From Arion vulgaris (Eukaryota; Mollusca; Gastropoda; Stylommatophora; Arionidae): a stretch of 64,000 nucleotides of DNA. A program made the position numbers and the translations under genes. A model generated the notes under the pieces. It saw only the letters and a list, made by a program, of their open reading frames with translations, did not search any database and was not told where the DNA came from. The DNA lies in NCBI GenBank assembly GCA_020796225.1, contig CM036760.1:4940001-5004000 (forward strand), in the 5' to 3' direction. Below, one piece after another: positions 42,961 through 54,029 of the stretch (position 1 is the first letter of the stretch; each line of letters begins with the position of its first letter).

Positions 42961-43794
42961 GATTCTCCGAAAGATTAATTTTATTTTTCGTTTGTTGGCC
43001 TACACGCTCTGATATAACCAATAAAAGGTTCAGCTAGGTTGAAGGGCGTGCCTCGGCTAAGAGGCTTAATCCTACAACAAACAAACTTAAGGTTTCTAAA
43101 TCTTTATAGCCGACATCCACTCATACCATCAAATTATATACATTAAAATTCTAGTTCTAATACTACATATATTTCCTTCCCATCACATTGCTAAATATCT
43201 TCCCTTCCAGTTCCAGAGAAACTTCCAGTTCAAGGTTGCTTCTCGTTCCTTGTAACACTGTCATTAAACTTTATTCTCATTAGTTCCTAAATACTATCTC
43301 ACAGACTCAACAAATTCATGTAAAAGTCTCCTAAAACTCACCACTAACTCAATATTAAAGTCCTTCTGTGCGCAACACTACACTAATGTTGATTCTATCG
43401 GGCAAATACTGGCGCTCAAAATCCCAGGAGTGTCTAAAAGACATGTGCAGGTACTAAGAACGTCAAGCTAGCTAACTTTTAGCTCTAATATAACAATAAT
43501 CTATGCATGTTTACTCTTCTAGGGAATTTTGGGGTTAGCATTATCACGTTCAAAAGTGTAGTTTCCAAAATAAAGTTCACCCAAGGGACGCCATCGCTTT
43601 CCCACGAGTTCTGTTTTCACGGAATCTGATCGCTACATGAGTAAGTCTTGTGTATTGTTGTACATTGAGTTTGATTGTTGTGTGTTTTGATGTGTGTTGA
43701 TTTAGTAGTAGAAGTTTATGTAATTGTTTAGCAGGTGTTTCATTCGCACCTGTACCACACCTTCAACATCTTTATGTATCAGCTGATAAATTAT
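42961..43794. other. No recognised feature (~830 bp)
   Basis: AT-rich; no copy or plausible frame seen. Confidence 0.5.
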
Positions 43795-43801
43795 ACACAC
43801 T

Positions 43802-43862
<61 letters not shown>
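43795..43862. repeat. (CA)n(TA)n microsatellite
   Basis: cacacaca run followed by ~48 bp of pure TA. Confidence 0.95.
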
Positions 43863-43879
43863 AGAGACGAGAAGCGATA

Positions 43880-44505
43880 GAGATGGATGGGTGGGTGGAT
43901 GGGTGGGTGCGTGCGTGGAAGGATGTATGGATGTATGAATGTATGTATGTATGTATGTATGTATGGATGGATGGATGGATGGATGGATGGATGGATGAAT
44001 GGATAGATGGATGGATGGATGGGAGGATGGGTGGATGGATGGATGGATGGATGAACGAACGGATGGATGAATGTATGAATGGATAGATGGATGGATGAAC
44101 GGATGGAAGAATGGATGGATGGATGGATGGATGGATGGATGGATGGATGGATGGATGGATGGACGGATGGAGATGGATGGATGGAAGGGTGGATGAGTTG
44201 ATGGATGGATGAGTTGGTGGCTGGATGGATGGGTGGAAGGATGGATAGATGGATGAATGAATGGGTGGTGGGAGGTTGGAATGATGGATGATGAGATGGG
44301 TAGATGGATGTATGGATGAATGGAATGGTAGATTGGGATGAATGAAATACAGGAATGAATGAATGGACAGATGAACAGATGGATGGATAGATGAAGAAAC
44401 GGACTAATGTATGAATGGATTAGGAAAGATGAATTAATGAAATGGGATGGGGGAATAAATGCATGAATGAATGGATGGTTGGTAGATTGATGTATGGGAT
44501 GAATA
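43880..44505. repeat. (GGAT)n tract, ~620 bp
   Basis: Purest at 43965-44040 and 44108-44165, decaying to gaatgaatg at the right. The 277-codon minus-strand frame (His/Pro/Ser/Ile) arises from the repeat. Confidence 0.95.
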
Positions 44506-44529
44506 GAAGGACAGTCTGCGAAAAGTACT

Positions 44530-45180
44530 AACGGAAATTTGTAAAATGGACAGATGAACATGCAAAAATTCAGGCAATCAAGGTGGCAACTGAAAAACTG
44601 TTGAATACCAGACCCGATCCTCAACCTGTTGTATTTTTGACTGATGCAAAATCAGCACTCCAAGCACTCAAGTCCAGAAAATTGCCAGGTCTACAGACCC
44701 TATTGTCTAAATTGTCCAAGCAGCGCAGGGTCGTCTTGCAGTGGATACCCTCTCACTGTTGAATACCAGGAAATGAAACAGCAGACCGATTGGCCAAGGA
44801 AGGTGCTCAGGAGAGCAACCGGATGTGCCAGTTACCTACCACCAAAAAAAGGATGATTAAATCAATCAGAAAGCCACAAATACCAACACAGGACGATTAC
44901 TATAATATGAGCAGATTGGAACAGGTTGTCATTCTGCGCCTTAGAACATGACACAATCGGCTCCGCAGCCACATGTATACAAAATTAAAGATTGGCAATT
45001 CAGCCATGTGTACATGTGGACAGGCACACCAGAACTGCAGAGCACATACTTCAAGACTGCCCTGAATATGATACACTGAGGCAAACTCACTGGCTAACGA
45101 AACAACACTCGACAGAAAACTACACGGACCTCTGTGTGAGCTACAAAAGACAGTGAAGTTCAAACAAGATACAACATTGA
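44530..45180 (+). mobile_element. LINE RNase H and C-terminus, nearly open
   Basis: From 44544: '[18 protein letters not shown]', '[20 protein letters not shown]', 'RRVVLQWIPSHC', stop, 'IPGNETADRLAKEG', then 'SRLEQVVILRLRT', stop, 'HNRLRSHMYTK' and 'CTCGQAHQN'. The two stops are TGA in place of GGA (Gly). A frameshift follows near 45030. Jockey/CR1-like; first RNase H Asp is lost to the GGAT tract. Confidence 0.88.
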
Positions 45181-45382
45181 ATATATAGACAATATTTCAA
45201 GCGAACGAAAGGAAGGAAGGAATGAATGACGGTTGAATCGATAGGAAAATTAATCGATACCCACGAATTGATAAATGGAGAAACATGCATATAAACTGAT
45301 GTATGAACAGATAAATAAATAAAGTCATAGATGGATAAATGGATCAATAAGTAGATCGATGGATGAGTGTATAGATAAACTG
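45181..45382. repeat. Decayed GATA/GGAT sequence
   Basis: Degenerate 'gatggataaatggatcaata' type sequence, probably once continuous with the GGAT tract. Confidence 0.6.
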
Positions 45383-45640
45383 AGCGCAAGAGTGGTTACC
45401 GGGCCCAAATTTGGGGTGTAAAGAATAGAACCACTGTTACCTGCCACGCATCTCGTAAGAGGCGACTAAGGAGAGTTTGACTGAAATCGGATGCATGTGT
45501 CCTAAACGTGTAGAAGTCTATGCGTTTAGGGGCCTACCAAACCAATGTGCAACGTATACACGTTCTTGGCAAAGATCAAACCTATCACAAAGAGTGATTA
45601 AATTGGTCGTAAAGAACGAACGAAAAGAAGAAGAAGAAGA
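45383..45640 (+). mobile_element. Element X, full copy
   Basis: 'gtggttaccgggcccaaatt' to 'cgtaaagaacgaacg' and a GAA tail. Likely duplication agataaa on both sides. Confidence 0.87.
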
Positions 45641-46064
45641 TAAATGGATACGTGGATGAACCAACTCTGGGAGTCTCACAAACGGATCTTGTTTCTATTG
45701 TATTATATTTAACATCACTGTAAGAGTTATACTTATATAGCATTAATGTTAATATGAAGAAAGATAAACCGTATGACAAATTGCACTCATTTTGATATAC
45801 AAACACTTCGCTAATCAACACTGGCCGTAAAGTTCCGAGGAACGAGGACTCATTGCAAGTGGCTCGGCAACAGGTTTCCTGTAACGATCAAACTAGAAGA
45901 TCTAATCTGCAAGTACCTCTGAAGACGGCGAAGGCTCACCACATGAGGAAGGATACCAGTCAAATGGTAAGCAGGCCTCACGCAAAAATCACTCAGAAGC
46001 GCAATACAAGGCGTATGAACCGGCTGAATTGAAGGGCAAGAGAAGGAAGAAGAAAAGAAGATAC
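45641..46064. other. No recognised feature
   Basis: 45840-46050 has LINE-like codon runs on the plus strand but no motif I can name. Confidence 0.4.
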
Positions 46065-47310
46065 AAACTGTCACCATAATACAAAGAAGATCATGCAAAC
46101 ATGTCCAAATACTAAAGAAGATATGCAAACATGTCACCATGAATACAAAAGAAGATATGCAAACATGTCACCATGATACTTTAAAATGAAGATATGCAAA
46201 CATGCTACAGAAATACTTTGAGAAGATAGCAAACATGATACCAGAACACTAAAAGGATATGCAACATGTACATGACACTAAAGAAGATATGCAAACATGT
46301 CACCATGAATACTAAAAGAAGATATGCAAACATGTCACCATGAATACTAAAAGAAGATATGCAAACATGTCACCATGAATACTTTAAAGAAATACAACAT
46401 CCATAAGAAAATAAAAGAAGATAGCAAACAGTACCATGAATATAAGAAGAATGACAAGCATGTCACATGAATAAAAGAATAGATTGCAAACATGTCACCA
46501 TGAATATAAACAGAATATGCAAACATGTGCTAAGAATACTAAAGAAGATATCAAACATGTCCTCATGAATACAAAAGAAGATATGCAAAATGTCACCATG
46601 AATATAAAGAAGATATGCAAACATGTCTGAATACTAAAAGAAGATATGCAAACATGTCACCATGAATACTAAAAGAAGATTGCAAACATGTCCATGAATA
46701 CTTAAAGAAGATATGAAACATGTCACCATGAATACTTAAAGAAGATATGCAAACATGTCAAGAATACTAAAAGAAGATATGCAAACATGTCACCAGAACA
46801 CTAAAAGAAGACTTCAAACTGTCACCATGAATACTAAGAAGATTATCAAACATGTCACCATGAATACTAAAGAAGATAGCAAACATGTCACCATGAATAC
46901 TTAAGAAGATATGCAAACATGTACCATGGACTAAAAGAAGAATGCAAACATGTCACCATGAATACTAAAGAAGATATCAAACATGTCACCATGAATAAAA
47001 GAAGATATCAAACATGTCCCATGATCTAAGAATATGCAACATGTCACCATGAATACTAAAAGAAGATATGCAAACATGTCACCATGAATACTAAAAGAAG
47101 ATATGCAAACATGTCACCATGAATACTAAAAGAAGATATGCAAACATGTCACCATGAATATCAAGAAGATATGCAAACATGTAGCCATGAATACAAAGAA
47201 GATATGCAAACATGTCACCATGAATACTAAAAGAAGATATGCAAACATGTCACCATGAACACTAAAGAAGATATGCAAACATGTCACCATGAATACTAAA
47301 AGAGCGTTAT
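46065..47310. repeat. 35-bp minisatellite seeded in LINE-B
   Basis: Unit 'agaagatatgcaaacatgtc' plus 'accatgaatactaaa', about 35 units with many small deletions. LINE-B at 60555-60600 holds one copy ('aagatgcaaacacgtcacca' plus 'tgaacacaaaaag'). The array runs directly into the next LINE-B codons. Confidence 0.93.
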
Positions 47311-47830
47311 GTAACACGATCTGTATCCTGACATTATCAGTGCCAAACCTGGTCATTGACACAAACGATAAAAGAAAACTAGTCAGATCAGATATGAAGT
47401 GTCCTGGAAGAATGCAAGGAGGATCAAGAAAATAGCGATTTAGGAATGAAGACTTCAGGGACAATAGGGGGTACAACATAAGACAAGACAGAGAAGACAG
47501 AGAGAGAGAGAGTTTTGGATAGCCTGACTTCATGGCACGATAGATAGAGCGTCAACATCTGAGTTGATAGCAAACACCAAAGATAGAAAGTTATGGAGAT
47601 CCATGATCGTCTACGCCAGCTGGCACGGCACCTGATGATGACAACATAAGTACCGAACATCATACAGAAATAATTTAAATTGTTCGGCCACATAACAAAC
47701 TACTAACAGACATTGTGTCTCAACGGACAATGCTATTCAGAGGAAACAAGGCAATAGATTGCCAAAGCAAAAGGTAAACCACAGAAATAACAGAGGCGGT
47801 GAAAGAAACCATAAACGAAGATCACACGAT
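47311..47830 (+). mobile_element. LINE-B fragment interrupted by LINE-C
   Basis: 'cagtgccaaacctggtcatt', 'aaaactagtcagatcagata' and 'gaatgaagacttcaggg', then after the insertion 'aaattgttcggccacataac' and 'acagaaataacagaggcggt'. Same order as 60610-60940. Heavily mutated. Confidence 0.85.
47483..47640 (+). mobile_element. LINE-C 3' end inserted in LINE-B
   Basis: 158 bp ending 'ctggcacggcacctgatgat', complementary to 7950-8090. Perfect 10-bp duplication acaacataag (47473 and 47641). Confidence 0.9.
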
Positions 47831-48604
47831 CCGTTCTATAAATTTTTGTTGTCATATATGATGCATGAAATGTATCATATATGAGAAAAGAAATGTATGC
47901 TTTTATGGAATATTATGCGTTAATAATAAGTACAGTTGTTTTAATTTGTTGATGTAAGTGACATTGATGTCAATCTTTGAGTGGAACTTCTGGCCTAATG
48001 GCGCGGCTGTTTATGACACATACCGGAGTAGTCGCATAGCAGAAGTTGATCGCAGAAGAAGAAGAACTTTTGGGTTACGGGAAATCCTACGGGAAATTTT
48101 GAAGCTGACTCATCGCACAACCCTCAACTTTGAGGATCAGGAGGTCACATTTAGTCTGACCTCTCTCATGTCAGGTAACTGAACATAATGTGAAAGTCCA
48201 CGAGTTACTAACACCAAACTAACAACCGATGGACACTAGCGGGGATAAAACTGACAAAACGTGCACGAAATTCAGATCAAAATATACAAGGAAATAAACT
48301 ATGCCATTTGAATAAACAGGCTGTAACGATACGATGCCCTGTGTTTACACCTGTAGACAGAAGAGTAGCGGTTTTCAATATAAAGACAACATGAGATACA
48401 GACACTTTTTAGCTGGTATAATTGCATGTGTTGTGCACATGCTAACGCTGGACGATAGTAGGAAATATTCCCAGAAAACAACCGGCCATAGACTGTGAGA
48501 ATTTGAAAATGAGAACAAATGTAAGGATATGCGGAGAAATACAGACTGAACAAAGACAAATTGCGTTCTTCGATAAACATGGTCAAAATATCATTATTGA
48601 TATA
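47831..48604. other. No recognised feature (~770 bp)
   Basis: The 74-codon frame at 47958 has an Arg-rich run from a GAAGAAG tract and no known domain. Confidence 0.5.
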
Positions 48605-49985
48605 GTAAGACTGTAGTAAAACTATGTAGCAATGTCGATATAAGGGAAGACTAGTAAAACTATGTAGCAATGTCGATATAAGGAAGACTGTAGTAAAACT
48701 ATGTAGCAATGTCGATATAAGGGAAGACTGCAGTAAAACTATGTAGCAATGTCGATATAAGGAAGACTGCAGTAAAACTATGTAGCAATGTCGATATAAG
48801 GAAGACTGCAGTAAAACTATGTAGCAATGTCGATATAAGGGAAGACTGCAGTAAAACTATGTAGCAATGTCGATATAAGGAAGACTGCAGTAAAACTATG
48901 TAGCAATGTCGATATAAGGAAGACTGCAGTAAAACTATGTAGCAATGTCGATATAAGGGGAAGACTGCAGTAAAACTATGTGTAGGAATGGTAAACACGT
49001 CAAAGCATAAGTGAAATGGTAAACTTTTAGCAAAGATATAAAAACAATAACAATGGCACAACAACGGAGATCAAAAGGCATTTATAAGAAAGACTGCATA
49101 AAAGATGTGCAATGTCATATAGCACACTGCATATAGAGCTTCGATAGAAACTCCCAGTCCTGATGAATTGGGACAAAGAAACTCAGTTTGTACAAATGAT
49201 ATAGAAAACTGCAGTAAAACTATTGATGCAAATCGATAAAAGAAGTTCTGATTTTAAAAATTAGCAAGACAATTAAAAGAGCAGACAACGTTTCGATAAA
49301 AAGGCCTGCAAAAACAGAACAACAGGAATGTGAGAACTGCGTAAAACATATAGACGACTATACAAAGTTGTAATGAAAATCTGGGAAAAGAAATGAGTAA
49401 GAACATAAATGTCATATAAGAAGACTGTAGTAAAACTATGAGCAATGTCGATATAAGGAAGACTGCAAGTGAAAATCTAGTAGCAAATGTCGATATAGAA
49501 GACTGCAAAACTATGTAGCAATGTTAAAGGACTGCAGTAAAACATGTAGCAAAGCGATATAAGAAGACTTGCAGTAAACATGTAGCAATGTCGATATAAG
49601 GAAGACTGCAGAAAACTATGTAGCAATGTCGATATAAGGGAAGACTGCAGTAAAACATGTAGCAATGTCGATATAAGGAAGACTGCAGTAAAACTATGTA
49701 GCAATGTCGATATAAGGGAAGACTGCAGTAAAACCATGTAGCAATGTCGATATAAGGAAGACTGCAGTAAAACTATGTAGCAATGTCGATATAAGGAAGA
49801 CTGCAGTAAAACTATGTAGCAATGGCGACACAAGGGAAGACTGTAGTAAAACTATGTAGCAATGTCGATATAAGGGAAGACTGCAGTAAAACTATGTAGC
49901 AATGTCGATATAAAGGAAGACTGCAGTAAAACTATGTAGCAATGGCGACACAAGGGAAGACTGCAGTAAAACTATGTAGCAATGG
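48605..49985. repeat. 39/40-bp minisatellite
   Basis: Unit 'gtagcaatgtcgatataagg' plus 'gaagactgcagtaaaactat' (ggg and gg variants), clean at 48640-48980 and 49600-49980, corrupted in 48980-49600. Minus-strand frames repeat 'SLYRHCYIVLLQ'. Confidence 0.94.
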
Positions 49986-50460
49986 TGAAACACGTCAAAA
50001 CAAAGTACTGTAATTTTACAAAATACAAAAACAATAACAATACACAACAACGTTTCGACCAAAAGGCATTTATCAAGTACACGATACAAAGGAGTGTCGA
50101 ATTTCACAGCACACTACATATAGACTACGACAGAAACATCCCAACGGTCCTGGTGAGTTGGGACAAAGATATACATTTTTTTTCCCACAAAATAGATGAG
50201 ACTGCAGTAAAACTATTTGATTGGCAAAACACGTAATCACAAAGTTCTGTATTTTTTAAAAATTACAAGAACAATTACAAAAAACAGCAACGTTTCGACC
50301 AACAAGGCCTTTATCAAGCAAACGAACAACAGGAGTGACGAATTTTAAAAACATATAGACGACTACTTACAAACGTTTCTAATGAAAATCTGGGAATAAA
50401 AATGAATAACGAAATAAATGTAACACAAAAACACACATAAAAACTAGAAATAGAAAAGAA
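49986..50460. repeat. Repeat P, tandem dimer (~225 bp)
   Basis: Two diverged units, 49980-50205 and 50206-50460, each with 'aaagtactgtaattttac'- and 'caacgtttcgaccaaaaggc'-like blocks. A related single copy follows LINE-E at 18605. Confidence 0.75.
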
Positions 50461-50867
50461 GATAAACAATAAAAAATCTAGTAAATATATAACTTGAATA
50501 CATGCAACATATACCCATATAGATTACAAGGCATGGGAAGAGAAAGTACTAAGAAGCATATGAATGTAATACTTTGAGCCCATGTGGTCGCAATGTACCA
50601 TACAACGAAATCAACCGATTCTCCAGAGCAAATCGACTGCGATCATCCGAGGAACATGATCGGATGGCTGTGACCTGGACATCGTGAGCTCGTAAATGGC
50701 CAGTATCATTGACATTTTTTGTTAAAACATTTGAAATGTAATAATTTATGTTAAAAAATTCCAGAGATCATTTAAGAATTAGATCAATCAAGGAATATCG
50801 AATATACGAGATAAATTATTGATAATATTGTTATATTTTCTTCTCTCTCTCTCTGAGAATGGTATGA
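50461..50867. other. No recognised feature
   Basis: AT-rich; nothing supported. Confidence 0.5.
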
Positions 50868-51157
50868 GTTTCTTTATACCTGGTAGTCGGACTTATAGTC
50901 TCCCGTGTAGTGCCGGAGCTGCAAGGGCAAAGAATAGTAACACTGACCTTCAAGGCATGTCGTAAGAAGCTACTGAGGTAGGTTCCTACGGAATCTGCCC
51001 TAGTAAATAAAAAGCGTCGCAGAAATCGGATGTGCTGGCCTACTTGTAGGCTCATAACTGGCACAACGTACAATCGCTCTTAGGCTCTGGTTACACACCA
51101 GACACAAAGAGTGATTAACAAGTGGTCGATATGAAGCATTTGAAGAAGAAGAAGAAG
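50868..51157 (+). mobile_element. Element Xb, sense copy
   Basis: 'gcaagggcaaagaatagtaa', 'aaggcatgtcgtaagaagct', 'gtgattaacaagtggtcgat' and a GAA tail. Reference orientation for 6604 and 38222. Confidence 0.8.
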
Positions 51158-51189
51158 GATTTGCAGTTTGTGCTCTATTCACGATGTTT

Positions 51190-52550
51190 TTTATGTGGCC
51201 TTCTAGGTATCCATAGCTATTTCCGTGTTTCTTATGTGGGCTTCTATGTATCTATAGCTATCTCCGTGTTTCTTATGTGGGCTTCTAGGTATCTATAGCT
51301 ATCTCCGTGTTTCTTATGTGGGCTTCAGATACCTATAGCTATCTCCGTGTTTCTTATGTGGGCTTATATGTACCTAGCTATCTCCATGTTTCTTATGTGG
51401 GCTTCAGGTATCTAGCTATGTACATGTTTCTTATGTGGCTTCTAGGTATCATAGCTATTTCCGTGTTTCTTATGTGGGCTTCAGGGACCCTAGCTATCCC
51501 GTGTTTCTTATGTGGCTTATAGTAGCCATAGCTATTACATGTTTCTTATGTGGCTTCAAGTATCTAGCTATTACATGTTTCTTATGTGGCCTCTATGATC
51601 CATAGCTATCTACATGTTTCTTATGTGGCTTCTATGTATCATAGCTATCTCATGTTTCTTATGTGGGCTTCTATGTATCCATAGCTATCTCATGTTTCTA
51701 TGTGGGCTTCTAGGTATCCATAGCTATCTCCATGTTTCTTATGTGGGCTTTAGGTATCTATAGCTATCTACATGTTTCTTATGTGGGCTTAGGTATCTAA
51801 TAGCTATCTCACATGTTTCTTATGTGGGCTTCTAGGTATCTATAGCTATCTACATATTTCTTATGTGGGCTTCTAGTATCCATAGTCTATCTCGTTTTTT
51901 ATGTGGCTTCTAGTATCATAGCTATTTTTTCTTATTGTAGAAAAGGGTTCTAGGTATCATACTATCTCCTGTGTTAATGTGGATCTAGTTCCATAACTAT
52001 TCCGTGTTTCTATGTGAGCTCATTGTATATGCTATAGCTCAATTGTGTTTGTAGCTTCCTGATGCCATCTTCAGCTTATTTCCGTGTTTCTTATGTAGCT
52101 TCATGTATCCCTCAGCTATCTCCGTGTTTTTATGTGGCTTCTAGTATCCATAGCTATCTCGTGTTTCTTATGTGGGCTTCTATGTATCTATAGCTATCTA
52201 CATATTTCTTATGTGGGCTTCTAGGTATCCATAGCTATCTCCGTGTTTCTTATGTGGGCTTCTATGTATCTATAGCTATCTCCGTGTTTCTTATGTGGGC
52301 TTCTAGGTATCCATAGTTATCTTTATGTTTCTTATGTGGGCTTCTATGTATCTGTAGCTATCTACATGTTTCTTATGTGGGGTCTATGTATCCATAGCTA
52401 CCTCCATGTTTATAATGTGGGCTTCTATGTAGTCATAGCTATCTACATGTTTCTTATGTGGGCTTATATGTAGCCATAGCTATTTTCATGTTTTATGAGG
52501 GGCTTCTAGGTGTCCGTAGCTATCTGCATGTTTCTTATGTGGGTTTTTAG
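51190..52550. repeat. 41-bp minisatellite
   Basis: Unit 'ttctaggtatctatagctat' plus 'ctccgtgtttcttatgtgggc', about 33 units. Cleaner at both ends; 51890-52140 is scrambled. Confidence 0.95.
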
Positions 52551-52853
52551 AAGCATCGTTGTGGTACTTATCAAATGTTTAGTGTTGATGTTACATATTT
52601 TTATGTTATATATTATGATACATATTTTTTTTACATACATTTAGAGCACAGTGCTTCATACAACACTCGCATGCGCAAAAATGGGATCACTTTGGCCCCG
52701 TCATTATTGGCCGCCGTTCATCTAAATTTGAGCCAAAATACATTGTACTACTGGCTCACAGCAAAGCTGCAATATGAGTTTGTAAGCACCGGATGCCGAT
52801 ATTTCAGCATGTATTTTTTCGGATTCGCTCTTTCTAACACATGACCGCCTCCA
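52551..52853. other. Unrecognised flank (source of a ghost copy)
   Basis: Contains no known element. Parts of it reappear in degraded form at about 52018-52085. Confidence 0.5.
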
Positions 52854-52866
52854 GCCTGTCTACGTT

Positions 52867-53117
52867 CTTCTTCTACTTTGCGTTCGTTCTTTACGACCAA
52901 TTTTAATCACTCTTTGTGATATGTTTGATCTTTGCAAGAACGTGTATACGTTGCACATTGGTTTGGTAGGCCCCTAAACGCCTAGACTTCTACACATTTA
53001 GGACATGTGCATCCGATTTCATCCAAACCTCCATAGTCGCCTCTTACGACATGCGTGGCAGGTAACAGTGGTTCTATTCTTTACACCCCAAATTTGGGCC
53101 CCGGCAACCACTTGGGC
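52867..53117 (-). mobile_element. Element X with 13-bp target-site duplication
   Basis: Minus-strand copy, 251 bp. Perfect duplication gcctgtctacgtt (52854-52866 and 53118-53130). Best-defined boundaries for the short X form, which show that it starts at the 'cgcccaagtgg' head and ends in GAAGAA. Confidence 0.95.
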
Positions 53118-53130
53118 GCCTGTCTACGTT

Positions 53131-53364
53131 ATAATACGTGTAGTTCTTTTCTGTAGAACAGTCAAATCTACTTCTGCAGATGGCTGGTTCACGTAGGCAC
53201 ATTATCCTATATCAGAAGATCCTCAAGCACAGTCGGAAAATCGGAAATTCCCTTTGAAGCGAGTTGACTATTACATTTGTTTGATAGAACATTGTGAGCT
53301 GTATATAGCAATTGAGTACGATTCTAAAAGTCAATGTTTATTTATTGATGAAAAGCGTTAGTAA
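53131..53364. other. Short unrecognised spacer
   Basis: No copy found. Confidence 0.45.
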
Positions 53365-53700
53365 TACTCTCTCTCTCTCTCTCTTTGCCTTTTTACCCCG
53401 GATTGGGGCATAGGCCCTCAACCAACTCATGCCAAGTCTTCATATCTCTAGCTATCTCAAGCAGCTCCCTCCAGCTCTTCTTTATATTGTTGATCTCCGC
53501 CTCCAAATCTCGTCTCCCTGTATTTCTCGGCCTCCCCTTCTTTCGCTGTCCCTGCGGGTTCAGGCAAATCACCTTCTTGTTGTATTCCCTCGGTTCCTCG
53601 CAAAGTGGTCATTCCAGGCAGCGACTTACTAACCTGTTCGTTCACTGGAATCTGTTTGTTCTCTCAATCAAGTTTATTATTGATGACACAACCGTTAGTA
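53365..53700 (-). mobile_element. LINE-G C-terminal fragment
   Basis: The minus strand ends in a (GA) run preceded by 'accccggattggggcatagg' (complement), identical to the tiny insertion at 27969. Upstream are Arg/Glu-rich codons resembling the variable LINE C-terminus. No clear RRW motif survives. Confidence 0.7.
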
Positions 53701-54029
53701 ATACTACTCATAATATTGCTTTTTCTCACGTTAATTTAATTTGTGACCTAAAATCTTGATCGTACGTGTTGTGTTACTTTTTCAAAATATTTCGTCTTAA
53801 TCTAGAAAAACTGTAATGTAAGTGTTACGTGACGTGATAAGGAGGATTCTGGGAATTTATACTTGAATTGAACGACCTCAAGTTTAGGGGCTGTGACTAA
53901 GGGAACATCTAAGCATTGAATCATTATCTTTTTGGGGAATGTTGCAAATAAGGATTCCCACCTCGGTTGATTGAAACATAGATTGCTGAGTCTGGTGCCA
54001 TCTATCTGGAGTCACTATTTAGTAACTGG
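53701..54029. other. No recognised feature
   Basis: Nothing supported. Confidence 0.5.

Noticed and set aside
43791..44624. 277-residue minus-strand ORF rich in His/Pro/Ser/Ile
   Set aside because: It is the translation of the (GGAT)n tract; no domain, and every frame of a 4-bp repeat without stops is open.
47958..48182. Possible small gene (74 residues)
   Set aside because: The Arg run derives from a GAAGAAGAAG stretch; no motif, no repeat copy and no supporting context.
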